A stretch of DNA of 64,000 nt, taken from Phreatobacter sp. Its GTDB lineage: Bacteria > Pseudomonadota > Alphaproteobacteria > Rhizobiales > Phreatobacteraceae. Below the pieces are notes generated by a model. It had not been told where the DNA came from, did no database searches, and was given only the letters and a program-made list of their open reading frames with translations. Shown one piece after another: positions 1-8,297 of this stretch (within the stretch, counting starts at the first letter, position 1; every line of letters begins with the position of its first letter). Where the stretch lies: the NCBI GenBank assembly GCA_019749835.1, contig JAIEPJ010000087.1, forward strand, positions 1 through 64,000. Reading direction: 5' to 3'. The position numbers were made by a program, and so were the translations under genes.

Positions 1-164
1 CGCTCGGCGGTCGGTCTGTGGTGATCAGAAGCTACACCACGTCCTGGGACGTCACCCCGCACGGCGTCGCTTAGCTCGAGCCAGGCGGGAAGCCTTCCAT
101 AGCCGATCACGTCATCGATCTTGGCAAGCGTCCATCCCTTGGGGTCAATGTGGCGGTGGGTCAT
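1..164 (-). CDS. Hypothetical protein, N-terminal part (runs off window start)
   Basis: An open frame on the minus strand starts at ATG 164-162 and stays open for 54 codons to the window edge. It begins MTHRHIDPKGWTLAK and has no stop. A weak purine-rich stretch (GGTAAGG) precedes the ATG. The protein is hydrophilic; I recognise no domain. It lies divergent from the recombinase gene at 375, so it may be part of the same mobile segment. The call rests on open frame and composition alone. Confidence 0.35.
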   Translation of the reverse strand, partial: MTHRHIDPKGWTLAKIDDVIGYGRLPAWLELSDAVRGDVPGRGVASDHHRPTAE

Positions 165-333
165 GCCCTTACCCAGACTCTGGTGTGGTGCGCTCGGTCG
201 GTGCCGGTTCCGATACCGTTCCTGCTGGTGTGGCGGTGATAAATGGACCGTTTATGAGACGCGCGGGGGAGGGGTCTAGGCAGAACCGCCACTGGCCTCT
301 CCCGAAGTCTCAAAAGGCGTCTTGAAATCATCG

Positions 334-367
334 TCTCATTTCCTCATGTTCTCCATGAGAATTGAGA
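334..367. promoter_or_regulatory. Imperfect dyad in front of the recombinase gene, possible res subsite/operator
   Basis: The two arms start with TCTCATTTCCTCATG (334-348) and end with CATGAGAATTGAGA (354-367), giving an imperfect inverted repeat of about 14 bp per arm that ends 7 bp before the recombinase ATG. Further TGAGAC/GTCTCA elements occur at 255-260 and 307-312. Resolvases of the Tn3 type bind several such dyads (res site) directly upstream of their own gene and repress it. The assignment is by position and symmetry only. Confidence 0.45.
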
Positions 368-374
368 CACAACT

Positions 375-959
375 ATGCGCATCGGTTACGCCCGGGTATC
401 GACCCTCGACCAAAACCCTGACCTGCAACTGGAGAAGCTGCGGCAGGCAGGGTGCGAAAAGCTCGTGGTCGAGAAGGCCTCCGGCGGCCGGGCTGACCGG
501 CCGGAGCTGAACCGCGTCCTGCACGACATGCTGCGCGAGGGCGACACACTCGTGGTCTGGAAGCTCGACCGGCTGGCCCGATCCCTTAAGCAGCTCATCG
601 AAACAGCGGCGGACCTAAAGGCGCGAGGCATCGGTCTGGTCTCACTGACTGATGCGATTGATACGTCCTCCTCAGGCGGCATGCTGGTCTTCCACCTGCT
701 CGGCGCCATCGCCGAGTTTGAGCGGGCGCTGATCCGCGAACGAACGATGGCCGGCTTGGCAGAGGCCAAGCGGAAGGGCCGCCAAGGAGGCCGGCCGCGC
801 CGGCTTTCCGAGAAGGACGCAGCCGCTGCCAAAGCGCTGCTCGCTCATGGACACCTGACGGCCAGGGAGGTGGCAGCCAGGTTCGGCGTGTCTAAGGCAA
901 CACTATACCGCCATCTTCAATTTGGGACGCTTCAGGCGTCGGCACCGCATGATCGATGA
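375..959 (+). CDS. Serine recombinase (resolvase/invertase family)
   Basis: A 194-residue protein of normal length for small serine recombinases (Tn3 resolvase, Pin/Hin invertases). The N-terminus has the catalytic motif YARVST with Ser9 as nucleophile. The central part carries WKLDRLARS with the conserved arginines, then the LGAIAEFERALIRERT helix-E region. A helix-turn-helix resembling HTH_7 closes the protein (LTAREVAARFGVSKATLYRH, about 155-175). It would cut and rejoin DNA at a paired recombination site. It is the first complete gene of the island and sits behind an inverted repeat. Whether it is a transposon resolvase or an invertase cannot be decided without the left flank; no tnpA is visible. 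Confidence 0.93.
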   Translation: MRIGYARVSTLDQNPDLQLEKLRQAGCEKLVVEKASGGRADRPELNRVLHDMLREGDTLVVWKLDRLARSLKQLIETAADLKARGIGLVSLTDAIDTSSSGGMLVFHLLGAIAEFERALIRERTMAGLAEAKRKGRQGGRPRRLSEKDAAAAKALLAHGHLTAREVAARFGVSKATLYRHLQFGTLQASAPHDR

Positions 960-1099
960 AAGCGAGCTACCGGAAGCGCCGGATGGTGCTGGAGAGCATG
1001 AGTCGGCCTCAGATCGTCTCTGAGGCGGGGCGTCGCCACCGCATATCGGAGGATGTCCCACGTCGGGAAAAAGGATGCGAGAGGGTCCTAGAAGCCGAT

Positions 1100-3115
1100 T
1101 CACCTGAACGGTGCGCGTCCAGCCTGAACGATCCGCTCGTACTTTTGTTTGATCAACGCAAAAACGTCCTGGAACGCCTGGGGATTTGGAAGAGCGTCAC
1201 TGGGCTTAGAACCCATAAGCGTCATAAACTCTCGCGCGGGCCGGGATTTCTGGAACTCCAGCCCAACGGCTTCAAACGCTTCCTCATACCGCTTAACAAT
1301 CCGAGGGATATTCGTGTTGAGCGTGAGCTTCTTTCCCTTCAGCTCCGTGGCGTAGCTCTTGTCCACGAGGGCTTTATAAACACCTGGATCGATGAGGTCT
1401 TCGATATCCGCTTCCTTGGGTTTGGCAGCCATGCCTTCCGAGACCAAGGTGATTGCGCTGTCTCGAAGCAGCTTGCTCCCGACCAACTCCTTCTTCGCCT
1501 CTCGGCCTGCTTTGTCGTCGTCAAGCAGAACCAGGACGGTCAGCTCTTGCGATGCCAATAGGGCTGCCATGTATGAAACCTTCCCCGCACCACCTGCTGG
1601 CGTGATGGTCAAAGCATCGGGAAGGGTGACCGCCCCTGTCGCCTGGAAGTGGCTATGCACTGCCGAAAGAATCCAGAAATCGGTGACGCCTTCCACCACC
1701 AAGTTTGAATGACCAACAAACAGCGTTTGGGCGAGCTGGTAACCAAAAGCCGCCTGCAGGGGAAATAGGGTTCTGGAGTCACCTGTCGGCGTATTTGTGA
1801 CCTGGGTTCCCTTTTCTTCATCGATGTTCACTGTGCGAACGCTATCCATCGCGTCCGGTGCCACCATAAACGGTGAATGCGTTGTGTAGATAATCTGGTT
1901 TTTGAAATCGTCTTTGAAGTGCCTGAGCAGATCTTCTTGGGATTTGGCGTGTAAAAAGAGTCCGGGTTCGTCGAGAAGAAGAATCGCGCTTTCGCCGCCC
2001 CCTTGCTTCGTATCTGCCGCGAAGGTTAGATAGAACGAGAAAAACCACCGGAACCCACGACTTCTTTCATCCAAGTTGACTTCGACATCATAGACCGCGT
2101 TTGGGTCAGAAATCAGCGTGTCTAAGTAAGGGCCATCGATATTGTAACGGACTTTAAGCGGACGGTCTTTCCATAGGCGCCGAAGCTCTGTAGTGACTAC
2201 CGCGCCTGCACGATTGAGAAGCTGATTGCGGGTTTCGTGATCCCCGCGCATCCCATTAAGTTCCTTCGGACTGAACCCGGCGACTTTCGCCATCTTCTCA
2301 AAGTTGTCATCCGCCTCCTTACGATTGGGGTCTCGACCTCGCTCGTTCAAGAAAGTGTCGAGGTTCTGATGACCATAAATTTCTGGGAATTCAGCAACGT
2401 ACGTGAACGTCGGTAACCAACTTAGAACAGTCTCTCGCGCTTCATTAGCCCCGCCGTCGAATTCTACAATGCTTATGCATTCGGCTTCAAATTGGGAAAT
2501 CAGCTGATCTTCCGCTTCAGTAGGTACGATAGAGGCTTCACCCAGACGCTTTCGAAGGTCTCTAGTGGCTGCAACATTCTCAGTCGCCCAATTCTTGGCC
2601 GGTCCCACTTTGGCGAGTGTTTCGCCTAGCCGTGTCAGTGCGCTGCTAATGGCCGTCGCATGCTGCTCAGCAATGTCTCCCAGCTTTCCAGTGAGGGAGG
2701 GCTCCAGTCGACGCAGAGCGCCAGTTAGCTTTGAACGGGAGGGCTCGGGTGGCTTTATTCCAAGGTCGACCCACCCCCGTTCTCCATATCCACGCCCAAC
2801 AGCCACCTGCTTGCAGTTCTTCAGCGCCGGCAGCATTTCCCCCAAAGCCTCTTGTTCTTCGTTATCAAGCTCCCACCAGGTCCAGACAACGTGGGTGTCA
2901 GGCGTGCATTCATCGAGACGGCGCCCGCGAGGAAAATCCTTGATTTTGTTCAGTGGCTTTCGCCCTCCTGGAGGGTTGAGATTAGCAAGAGCCAGAAGCA
3001 GGTTGGATTTGCCGCTTTCGTTCCGGCCAACAAGCGAAGTGATCTGGGATACCGCGATGTCGCCGCTGTCGTTCACCGAACGGAAGTTCGTCACGCGAAA
3101 CTTCGTAAGCTTCAT
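1100..3115 (-). CDS. OLD-family AAA ATPase with TOPRIM nuclease domain
   Basis: A 671-residue protein. The N-terminal ABC/SMC-like ATPase has Walker A GRNESGKSN (30-38), a Walker B segment ILLLDEPGLFLH (about 375-390) and a following TTHSPF histidine loop (about 412). The C-terminal part has TOPRIM signatures: LVVEGVTDFW (about 473) supplies the metal-binding Glu and LLDDDKAG (about 531) the acidic cluster. This is the layout of OLD (overcoming lysogenization defect) nucleases, which act in phage defence, including the GajA subunit of Gabija. No GajB-type UvrD helicase is next to it, so it looks like a stand-alone class 1 OLD. A GGGGG ribosome site precedes the ATG. Codon use is less GC-rich than in the core genes, suggesting transfer. 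It converges on the recombinase gene. Confidence 0.85.
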   Translation of the reverse strand: MKLTKFRVTNFRSVNDSGDIAVSQITSLVGRNESGKSNLLLALANLNPPGGRKPLNKIKDFPRGRRLDECTPDTHVVWTWWELDNEEQEALGEMLPALKNCKQVAVGRGYGERGWVDLGIKPPEPSRSKLTGALRRLEPSLTGKLGDIAEQHATAISSALTRLGETLAKVGPAKNWATENVAATRDLRKRLGEASIVPTEAEDQLISQFEAECISIVEFDGGANEARETVLSWLPTFTYVAEFPEIYGHQNLDTFLNERGRDPNRKEADDNFEKMAKVAGFSPKELNGMRGDHETRNQLLNRAGAVVTTELRRLWKDRPLKVRYNIDGPYLDTLISDPNAVYDVEVNLDERSRGFRWFFSFYLTFAADTKQGGGESAILLLDEPGLFLHAKSQEDLLRHFKDDFKNQIIYTTHSPFMVAPDAMDSVRTVNIDEEKGTQVTNTPTGDSRTLFPLQAAFGYQLAQTLFVGHSNLVVEGVTDFWILSAVHSHFQATGAVTLPDALTITPAGGAGKVSYMAALLASQELTVLVLLDDDKAGREAKKELVGSKLLRDSAITLVSEGMAAKPKEADIEDLIDPGVYKALVDKSYATELKGKKLTLNTNIPRIVKRYEEAFEAVGLEFQKSRPAREFMTLMGSKPSDALPNPQAFQDVFALIKQKYERIVQAGRAPFR

Positions 3116-3604
3116 CGCTACCCCCTAGACGTGGTTACGCCAGGCTAACTTGACTCGATTTAGTTGGCTAGGTTGTGATCATAGGCATATGCACCTGCCC
3201 ACAGGAATGGGCGGCGACGTCATCCAGGCCAAACGCAAGCCGGGCGTTGACAGAGGCGAATCGCTTCCTTGCGGGCGTTACCTTGTCCAGTGGCATGGAC
3301 CTTCCGCTTGGACAGGTGGATAATGGAATACGGGAGGTTAGCCTCTTCCTAGCCGGCAAGGCTCCATCATGAGAAACTGCACCTCAGACGCGTTGGGAGC
3401 TAATACTGCAGGTCATCGCCTTTCGCTTTAGGCTGGATACCCGTTGTTGAAGCTGGCGTGCGATGGTGCAGGTTGACTATTCTACACGCTCGAAGCGTTT
3501 TGCAAGTACGATTACTCTGCTGGGCGGATTATCTCCGGACATTTCTATTCATTAGCGCAGCAGTTAAGATGCGCAGATGAAATGGCTATTTTTAAGAGCT
3601 GGCG
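3116..3604. other. Intergenic region between divergent OLD and SIR2 genes
   Basis: About 490 bp with low GC for this genome, serving as the 5' region of both flanking genes. Two antiparallel open frames of about 65 codons overlap at 3168-3372. Neither has a convincing ribosome site or recognisable sequence, so I do not call them genes. The last 120 bp before the SIR2 ATG are AT-rich and probably contain its promoter, but I see no clear -35/-10 pair. Confidence 0.5.
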
Positions 3605-4813
3605 ATGGTAGCTGACATAGTCTCGACTGATAGAGTAATTCAGCTTGGCAAAGGCCTCGCTTCAATTCCCGAACGGCTCCTGCTGGCTCATGCGCGCGGC
3701 GAAGTGCTGTTCATCTGCGGTGCAGGCATATCCAGGCCCGCCGGGCTTCCGGACTTTCGTGAGCTTGTTCTCAGCGTTTATGCCAGACTCGATACGGCGA
3801 CCCACAATATCTTGAGGGCACTGCCACCGGGTGCTTGTAACCATTGGCAGGCCAACTGTGCGGGCCTGACCGACCAGCAGACTGCTGAAGTGAGGCGGTT
3901 CATCGTCGGCGACTTTGATGTTGTCCTCGGCATGCTCGAGCGCCGGCTCGACGATCAAACTCGCGGTGATGGTCAGGTAAGGCGTGCTGTCGCTACGATC
4001 CTGCGTTCAGGGGCAGCTAGCCCGGCCGCGATTCATAAGGCCCTCATCGCCCTTGCCGATCGCGGCGGCGCCAAGACCATCGTAACAACAAACTTCGATC
4101 TGCTGCTTCAAGTCGCCGCCCAGCGCCTTCGGTCGCCCCTAGAAACCTATTCCCTCGGCTCGATACCAAGGCCATCGCGACAATCGGAGTTCTCCGGCGT
4201 GCACCATATCCATGGTGCGCTCGAAAAGAACCGGGCGAGAACGTCTGAGCTTGTTCTATCGGATCAGGATTTTGGTGAGTTTTATCTGCGCCGACGCGTT
4301 GTTCCGGATTTCATCTATGATGCTGCGCGCCTGTATCATCTGGTGCTGGTCGGCTACAGCGCCAACGATCCGCCTATGCGTTATCTGCTCAATGCGGTCG
4401 CTGCGGACGGCAAGCGCTTTGATGACTTGAAAGAGCGCTTCACCTTTCTCGGCACGAGCTCGCCGGATACAGTCGCCCTAGCGGACTGGAATGGACGCGG
4501 AATCACACCGATCCACTACGATTCAAAGAACAACCATGATGCGCTAAGAGCAACCCTCGAGCGATGGGCGGCTTTATCCGCAATCAATGGGAGAAAGGCG
4601 ATTGTCGATGCCGAGTTGCGCAGAATTGTAAATGTATCGCGGTCGGCGGCCAAAGAGTCTGACCGCGACATCTTCGACCATTTGTTCCGTAGAAGCAACG
4701 CGAGTGAACGCGTGCGACTGTCGGCGCTGGTTTCGGATGCGAAGGCAGAGATCCAATGGCTTGATGCGATCGTCAAGATTTGCTCTGAAGCCGACCGGGG
4801 GCGGAAGCCATGA
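3605..4813 (+). CDS. SIR2-domain protein, probable NAD-consuming defence effector
   Basis: A 402-residue protein with a SIR2-like Rossmann domain. LFICGAGISRPAGLPDF (35-51) is the NAD-binding GAG motif. TTNFDLLL (about 160) supplies the conserved Asn-Phe-Asp, and HHIHGALE (about 199) the catalytic-type His. No Cys4 zinc module typical of deacetylase sirtuins is seen, which fits the SIR2_2-type domains of bacterial immunity proteins (ThsA, Dsr, SPARSA) that destroy NAD+ on phage infection. The stop overlaps the next gene's start (ATGA at 4810-4813), so translation is coupled and the two products probably act together. The NADase role is inferred from family and context. Confidence 0.8.
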   Translation: MVADIVSTDRVIQLGKGLASIPERLLLAHARGEVLFICGAGISRPAGLPDFRELVLSVYARLDTATHNILRALPPGACNHWQANCAGLTDQQTAEVRRFIVGDFDVVLGMLERRLDDQTRGDGQVRRAVATILRSGAASPAAIHKALIALADRGGAKTIVTTNFDLLLQVAAQRLRSPLETYSLGSIPRPSRQSEFSGVHHIHGALEKNRARTSELVLSDQDFGEFYLRRRVVPDFIYDAARLYHLVLVGYSANDPPMRYLLNAVAADGKRFDDLKERFTFLGTSSPDTVALADWNGRGITPIHYDSKNNHDALRATLERWAALSAINGRKAIVDAELRRIVNVSRSAAKESDRDIFDHLFRRSNASERVRLSALVSDAKAEIQWLDAIVKICSEADRGRKP

Positions 4814-7548
4814 TCCGACCCTGGGCTTATCTTGACCCGAAAGACCGCGAGACGTTCCGAACGATTATCGGCTTTTTGAACAAGCGCTTGGCTGAGCAGG
4901 CAACGATCGACTGGGCGTTGTAGCTCAAGCCCGAGCAGCGAATCGAGCGCATAGCAGTTGAAGACCTGTTGACAAGCCCCGGTGCGCGCGACCTGGCGGA
5001 GCCTTGGGCCTCCGCGTGGCGGCTGATCGAAGAATGCTGGTCGCATCCCCAAACTGAAGGACGCATCGGAACAGCCATTTACGGCATTCAGAATAGACTG
5101 CGTGCAGGTGACCGGTCCGGCGCGGTGGTTTCCGCCATCGTTGGTGTGGTTGCGCCGCGCCTCAAGGTCGAACCGATCGATGCGTGGCGATGGAACTACG
5201 TCCAAAAGCCGCGCAAGCCGAAGACCGTCGATCACATCGTGTCCGCTGGTCTGACCAGCGGAGATCTGGTTGATCTGAACGTGCTCGAACTTGCAAAGAT
5301 TAATGACCTTGCGTTTCTGGTTTCGCTGGTCAACGCGCTCGAATCCGCTGTCAATCACGGCCTCGATATTGCTCGCAGGCTAGGGTGGGATGGACAAAGG
5401 CACCTATGGCAACTCGGTGACCTGAAACGCGCGTACTACGTGGCTGACGCTCCAAGGGCGAGCGACAATCGTGACCCGGACGCATTTAATCGCGGCATCG
5501 CGCCGTCAGTGAAGCTGCTGCATGCCGTAGTCACAAGGATCTCGGTGCTTGATCCTGCCGAGGCGCAAAGCTTTGCTCTGCGATGGAGGTCGAATAGCTC
5601 GCCGGTGCATATTCGCCTGTGGGCGGCGATGTCTCGGGAGGCGCAGATTACGCCCGCCGATAAGGTGGCGGACTTTCTCATTGCGCTGGATGCGGATCGG
5701 TTTTGGGGTGTGCACGGCTTCCCGGAGATCACCGAACTTCGAGCCGTCCGCTTCCGCGATATGAACGCAGGAGCGCAAGAAGCCATCGTCTCTCGGATTG
5801 AGAAGGGCCCTCCACGAAATCATTGGCCGAGGAAGGGTGATCCCGCGGAAGTAAAGAATGCGCGACTGTATTGGTCCTTGCGGGAGTTGCGGCGCATCGA
5901 AGTCGGCTGCGGGGTCCTGCCTAGCCGAGCCAAGACCTGGCTTGATGCCCACGCGGCGCAATTCGCCGAACTTGCGGAAATGACGATTGAGGACGGTTTC
6001 CCTGGCGGGGTCACCGTTACTCGTCGTGATGTGAAGCCGGATACGAAATTCGACACGCTTTCAGGCTACGAACGGCTGAGGGGGCTCGAAGTCGCGTTGG
6101 GGATTGGACGTCGCGGTTGGGATGATGATCCTGCCGAGCGCGCGAATGACTGGATCAACCAGCAGGGCAACGCCGAAGAGTTGCTTGCGGACTTCGAGAC
6201 CACGACCAGCGGTGCCGACGACTTTCCGAAGGTCTGGAACCGCTTTGGCTGGGCGCACAGGCCACGCCAGCGGGATGGGCAAGCTGCACCGGATGCGGAA
6301 CTGAGCGCGGAAGCTGGCAGGGTTCTCCGCCTGTTGAACCAGCTCTCTGACGCTACGCTTTCAAGCGCAATCGAGGGTGTCTGTGCCTGGCTGGAGGCCT
6401 GGGAGAGGCACGCTGTCAAGCTGTCGCTGGCCTTGCCGATCTGGATTCGTCTTTGGCCAATCGCTGTTGAGGTTACGGACCGCAAACCTGAGGAAGCGGA
6501 TGAGGCCGACCTCAACGTCGTCACACGTGTTGATGACGATGAGCGCGAGCCGATGGAGCTCGACACGCTCAACACGCCCGCAGGTAAACTCGTCGGAGTG
6601 TTTCTGGCTGCCTGCCCAAGCCTGACACCCGGAGCGCAAGCCTTTCCCGCAGGTTCGATGGAAAGGCAGATGCGCGACATCGTGATTGCTACGGAAGGTC
6701 GAAGCGGACTCATTGCGAAGCATCGGATGATCGAGGGGCTGCCCTATTTCATTCACGCTGATCCCGATTGGGCCAAGGAACATCTCATCGCGCCGTTGCT
6801 CAAGGCTGACGGTGCCGCCCGAGCACTTTGGCGGGCCGTTGCACGGCGCACGCACTTCACCAGAGTGTTGGAAAGCATCGGTGCGGCGATGGCCGAACGT
6901 GCCAATGATCGCCGATTGGGCAGGAACACGCGCCGTCGGCTTGTGTTCAGCCTGGTAGTCGAATCCCTTCATGCCTTCCGCGAAGGCCGAGCGCCTGCGG
7001 TGCCGAACCAGCGCATTCAACAGATGCTGCGAACGCTCGATGACGAAGTGCGCGCATCGGCGGCAAACGCGATCCAAGTTTTTGTCCGAGATGTTTCATC
7101 GAAGCCACCGCCAGATCAGTCTGTCAGCACGCGAGACGGTCTCTTCCGCGCCGCCGCAGCGCCGTTCCTTCGCGAGGTCTGGCCACAGGAGCGGTCGCTG
7201 GCGACACCGGGGGTCAGCGGCGCACTTGCTGATCTTCCGGCAACCTCAGGCGAGGCATTCGCCGAAGCCGTGGACGCAGTCGCCCGCTTTCTCGTTCCAT
7301 TCGAGTGCTGGTCGATGGTCAATTTCGGCCTTTACGGCGAGGAGGGTGAAGCAAGTAAGCTCGCGATCATCAATGACGAAGAAAAGGCGAAGGCTCTCTT
7401 GAAACTGCTTGATCTAACAATCGGCGCGTTGGAAGGCGCCGTGGTTCCTCATGATCTGACGGATGCACTGGATCAGATCCAAAGCGTCGCCCCACTCCTA
7501 GCCGAAACTCCTATTTTCCGACGGTTGGCAACAGCGGCGCGACGTTGA
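4810..7548 (+). pseudogene. Large SIR2-coupled protein, interrupted by an in-frame TAG
   Basis: The natural start is the ATG at 4810 that overlaps the SIR2 stop. From there the frame reads MIRPWAYLDPKD and continues in one frame to 7548 (about 912 codons), but codon 38 (4921-4923) is TAG. Protein-like sequence continues directly after it (LKPEQRIERIAVEDLL), so a single C-to-T change in a CAG codon is the simplest explanation. Restart at TTG 4971 or a later codon could give a product of about 860 residues. No nucleotide-binding motif, signal peptide or membrane segment is apparent; it looks like a long helical soluble protein. It may correspond to the C-terminal region (DUF4020-like) of single-chain SIR2 defence proteins, but that is recalled, not verified. 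The stop lies right beside an IS remnant, so the native C-terminus may also be lost. Confidence 0.6.
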
Positions 7549-8050
7549 CTAGCGATGGACGCCCACCTGTCCCTGCGCAGCGAGATGCGAACCCGTCGAT
7601 GTGTGTACCGTACCCGCGTCTCGCAGATCTCCTTGATGCGCTGGTTCAGCTCGGCCTGCGTGCCACGCTTCGGCTTGTAGACGTAAAGACCCCGATCGAT
7701 TCGAAGGGTGGCGCAGGCGCGCCTGGCCGACACCTTCCAATCACTGCGAACCTTGTCCACAAGCTCCCGTTTGCGCGCACGCCTGAGAGTTTTTCTGCCA
7801 GCATGTCCTGAAGCATGGCCTTGTCGAGCAACACGTCCGCGACGATCCGCTTCAGCTTGGCGTTCTCTTCCTCGAGCTGCCGCAGCCGCTTCATCTCCGA
7901 CGGCATCAACCCGGCATACTTCTTCCGCCAATTGTAGAAGGTGGCGTCCGAGATCCCCGCCTTCCGGCAAACTTCCGCGATCGGCGCACCGTCCTCCGCC
8001 TGCTTCAGCACGAAGGCGATCTGCGCCTCCGTGGACTTCGACGTCTTCAT
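7549..8050 (-). pseudogene. IS3-family transposase remnant (orfA plus start of orfB)
   Basis: orfA begins at ATG 8050 with MKTSKSTEAQIAFVLKQAED, followed by the helix-turn-helix segment ISDATFYNWRKKY and the leucine-zipper part EMKRLRQLEEENAKLK, the standard OrfA of the IS407 group. The orfB frame is recognisable from about 7793 downward (KRELVDKVRSDWKVSARRAC, then RIKEICETRVRYTHRR, LRRDRW) and then breaks off. All catalytic DDE residues are missing, so it cannot transpose by itself. OrfA normally shifts frame into OrfB near their junction; here orfA stays open to 7646, which may reflect decay. Confidence 0.85.
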
Positions 8051-8131
8051 GGAACTCTCCTCGTCCCCGACCCGGGGATCATAAGTGGAAAATTCCAGTT
8101 CAAACTGGCCTAAAGGGTCGGGAGTACGTCA
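7549..8131 (-). mobile_element. Truncated IS3-family (IS407-like) insertion sequence
   Basis: The 5' end of the element is at about 8131: on the minus strand it begins TGACGTACTCCCGACC, followed about 80 bp later by the transposase orfA. The TG...CA type of end is usual for IS3 elements. The other end is missing: orfB homology stops near 7560, before the DDE catalytic core, directly against the stop codon of the SIR2-partner gene. The copy is therefore a remnant produced by deletion or a nested event. It marks the right edge of the accessory island. Confidence 0.75.
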
Positions 8132-8178
8132 GGTGACTGACAGATAGCGCCTCACAACATTCGTCGCCCTAGGCGAAG

Positions 8179-8201
8179 AGGCCCCGCCGATGGCGGGGCC
8201 T
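8179..8201. terminator. Strong hairpin downstream of nrdJ
   Basis: Ten perfectly paired bases (AGGCCCCGCC / GGCGGGGCCT) around a 3-nt GAT loop. No clear U-tract follows on the minus strand. It lies about 100 bp after the nrdJ stop and just outside the IS remnant, so it probably ends the nrdJ transcript and shields it from the island. Confidence 0.55.
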
Positions 8202-8297
8202 TCATGGTCAAATGTCACGTTATGGGTGGATTGCGCCACGCTAACCCGGCATTTGGTGCCAAGTTATGCGTCGCTCCACAACAAGTGGTTCGTCGCG

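Noticed and set aside
956..1561. 201-codon plus-strand frame after the recombinase
   Set aside because: Lies mostly antisense to the OLD gene; no recognisable protein sequence or ribosome site.
3168..3372. Two antiparallel ~65-codon frames between OLD and SIR2 genes
   Set aside because: Overlap each other, lack ribosome sites and show no recognisable motif.
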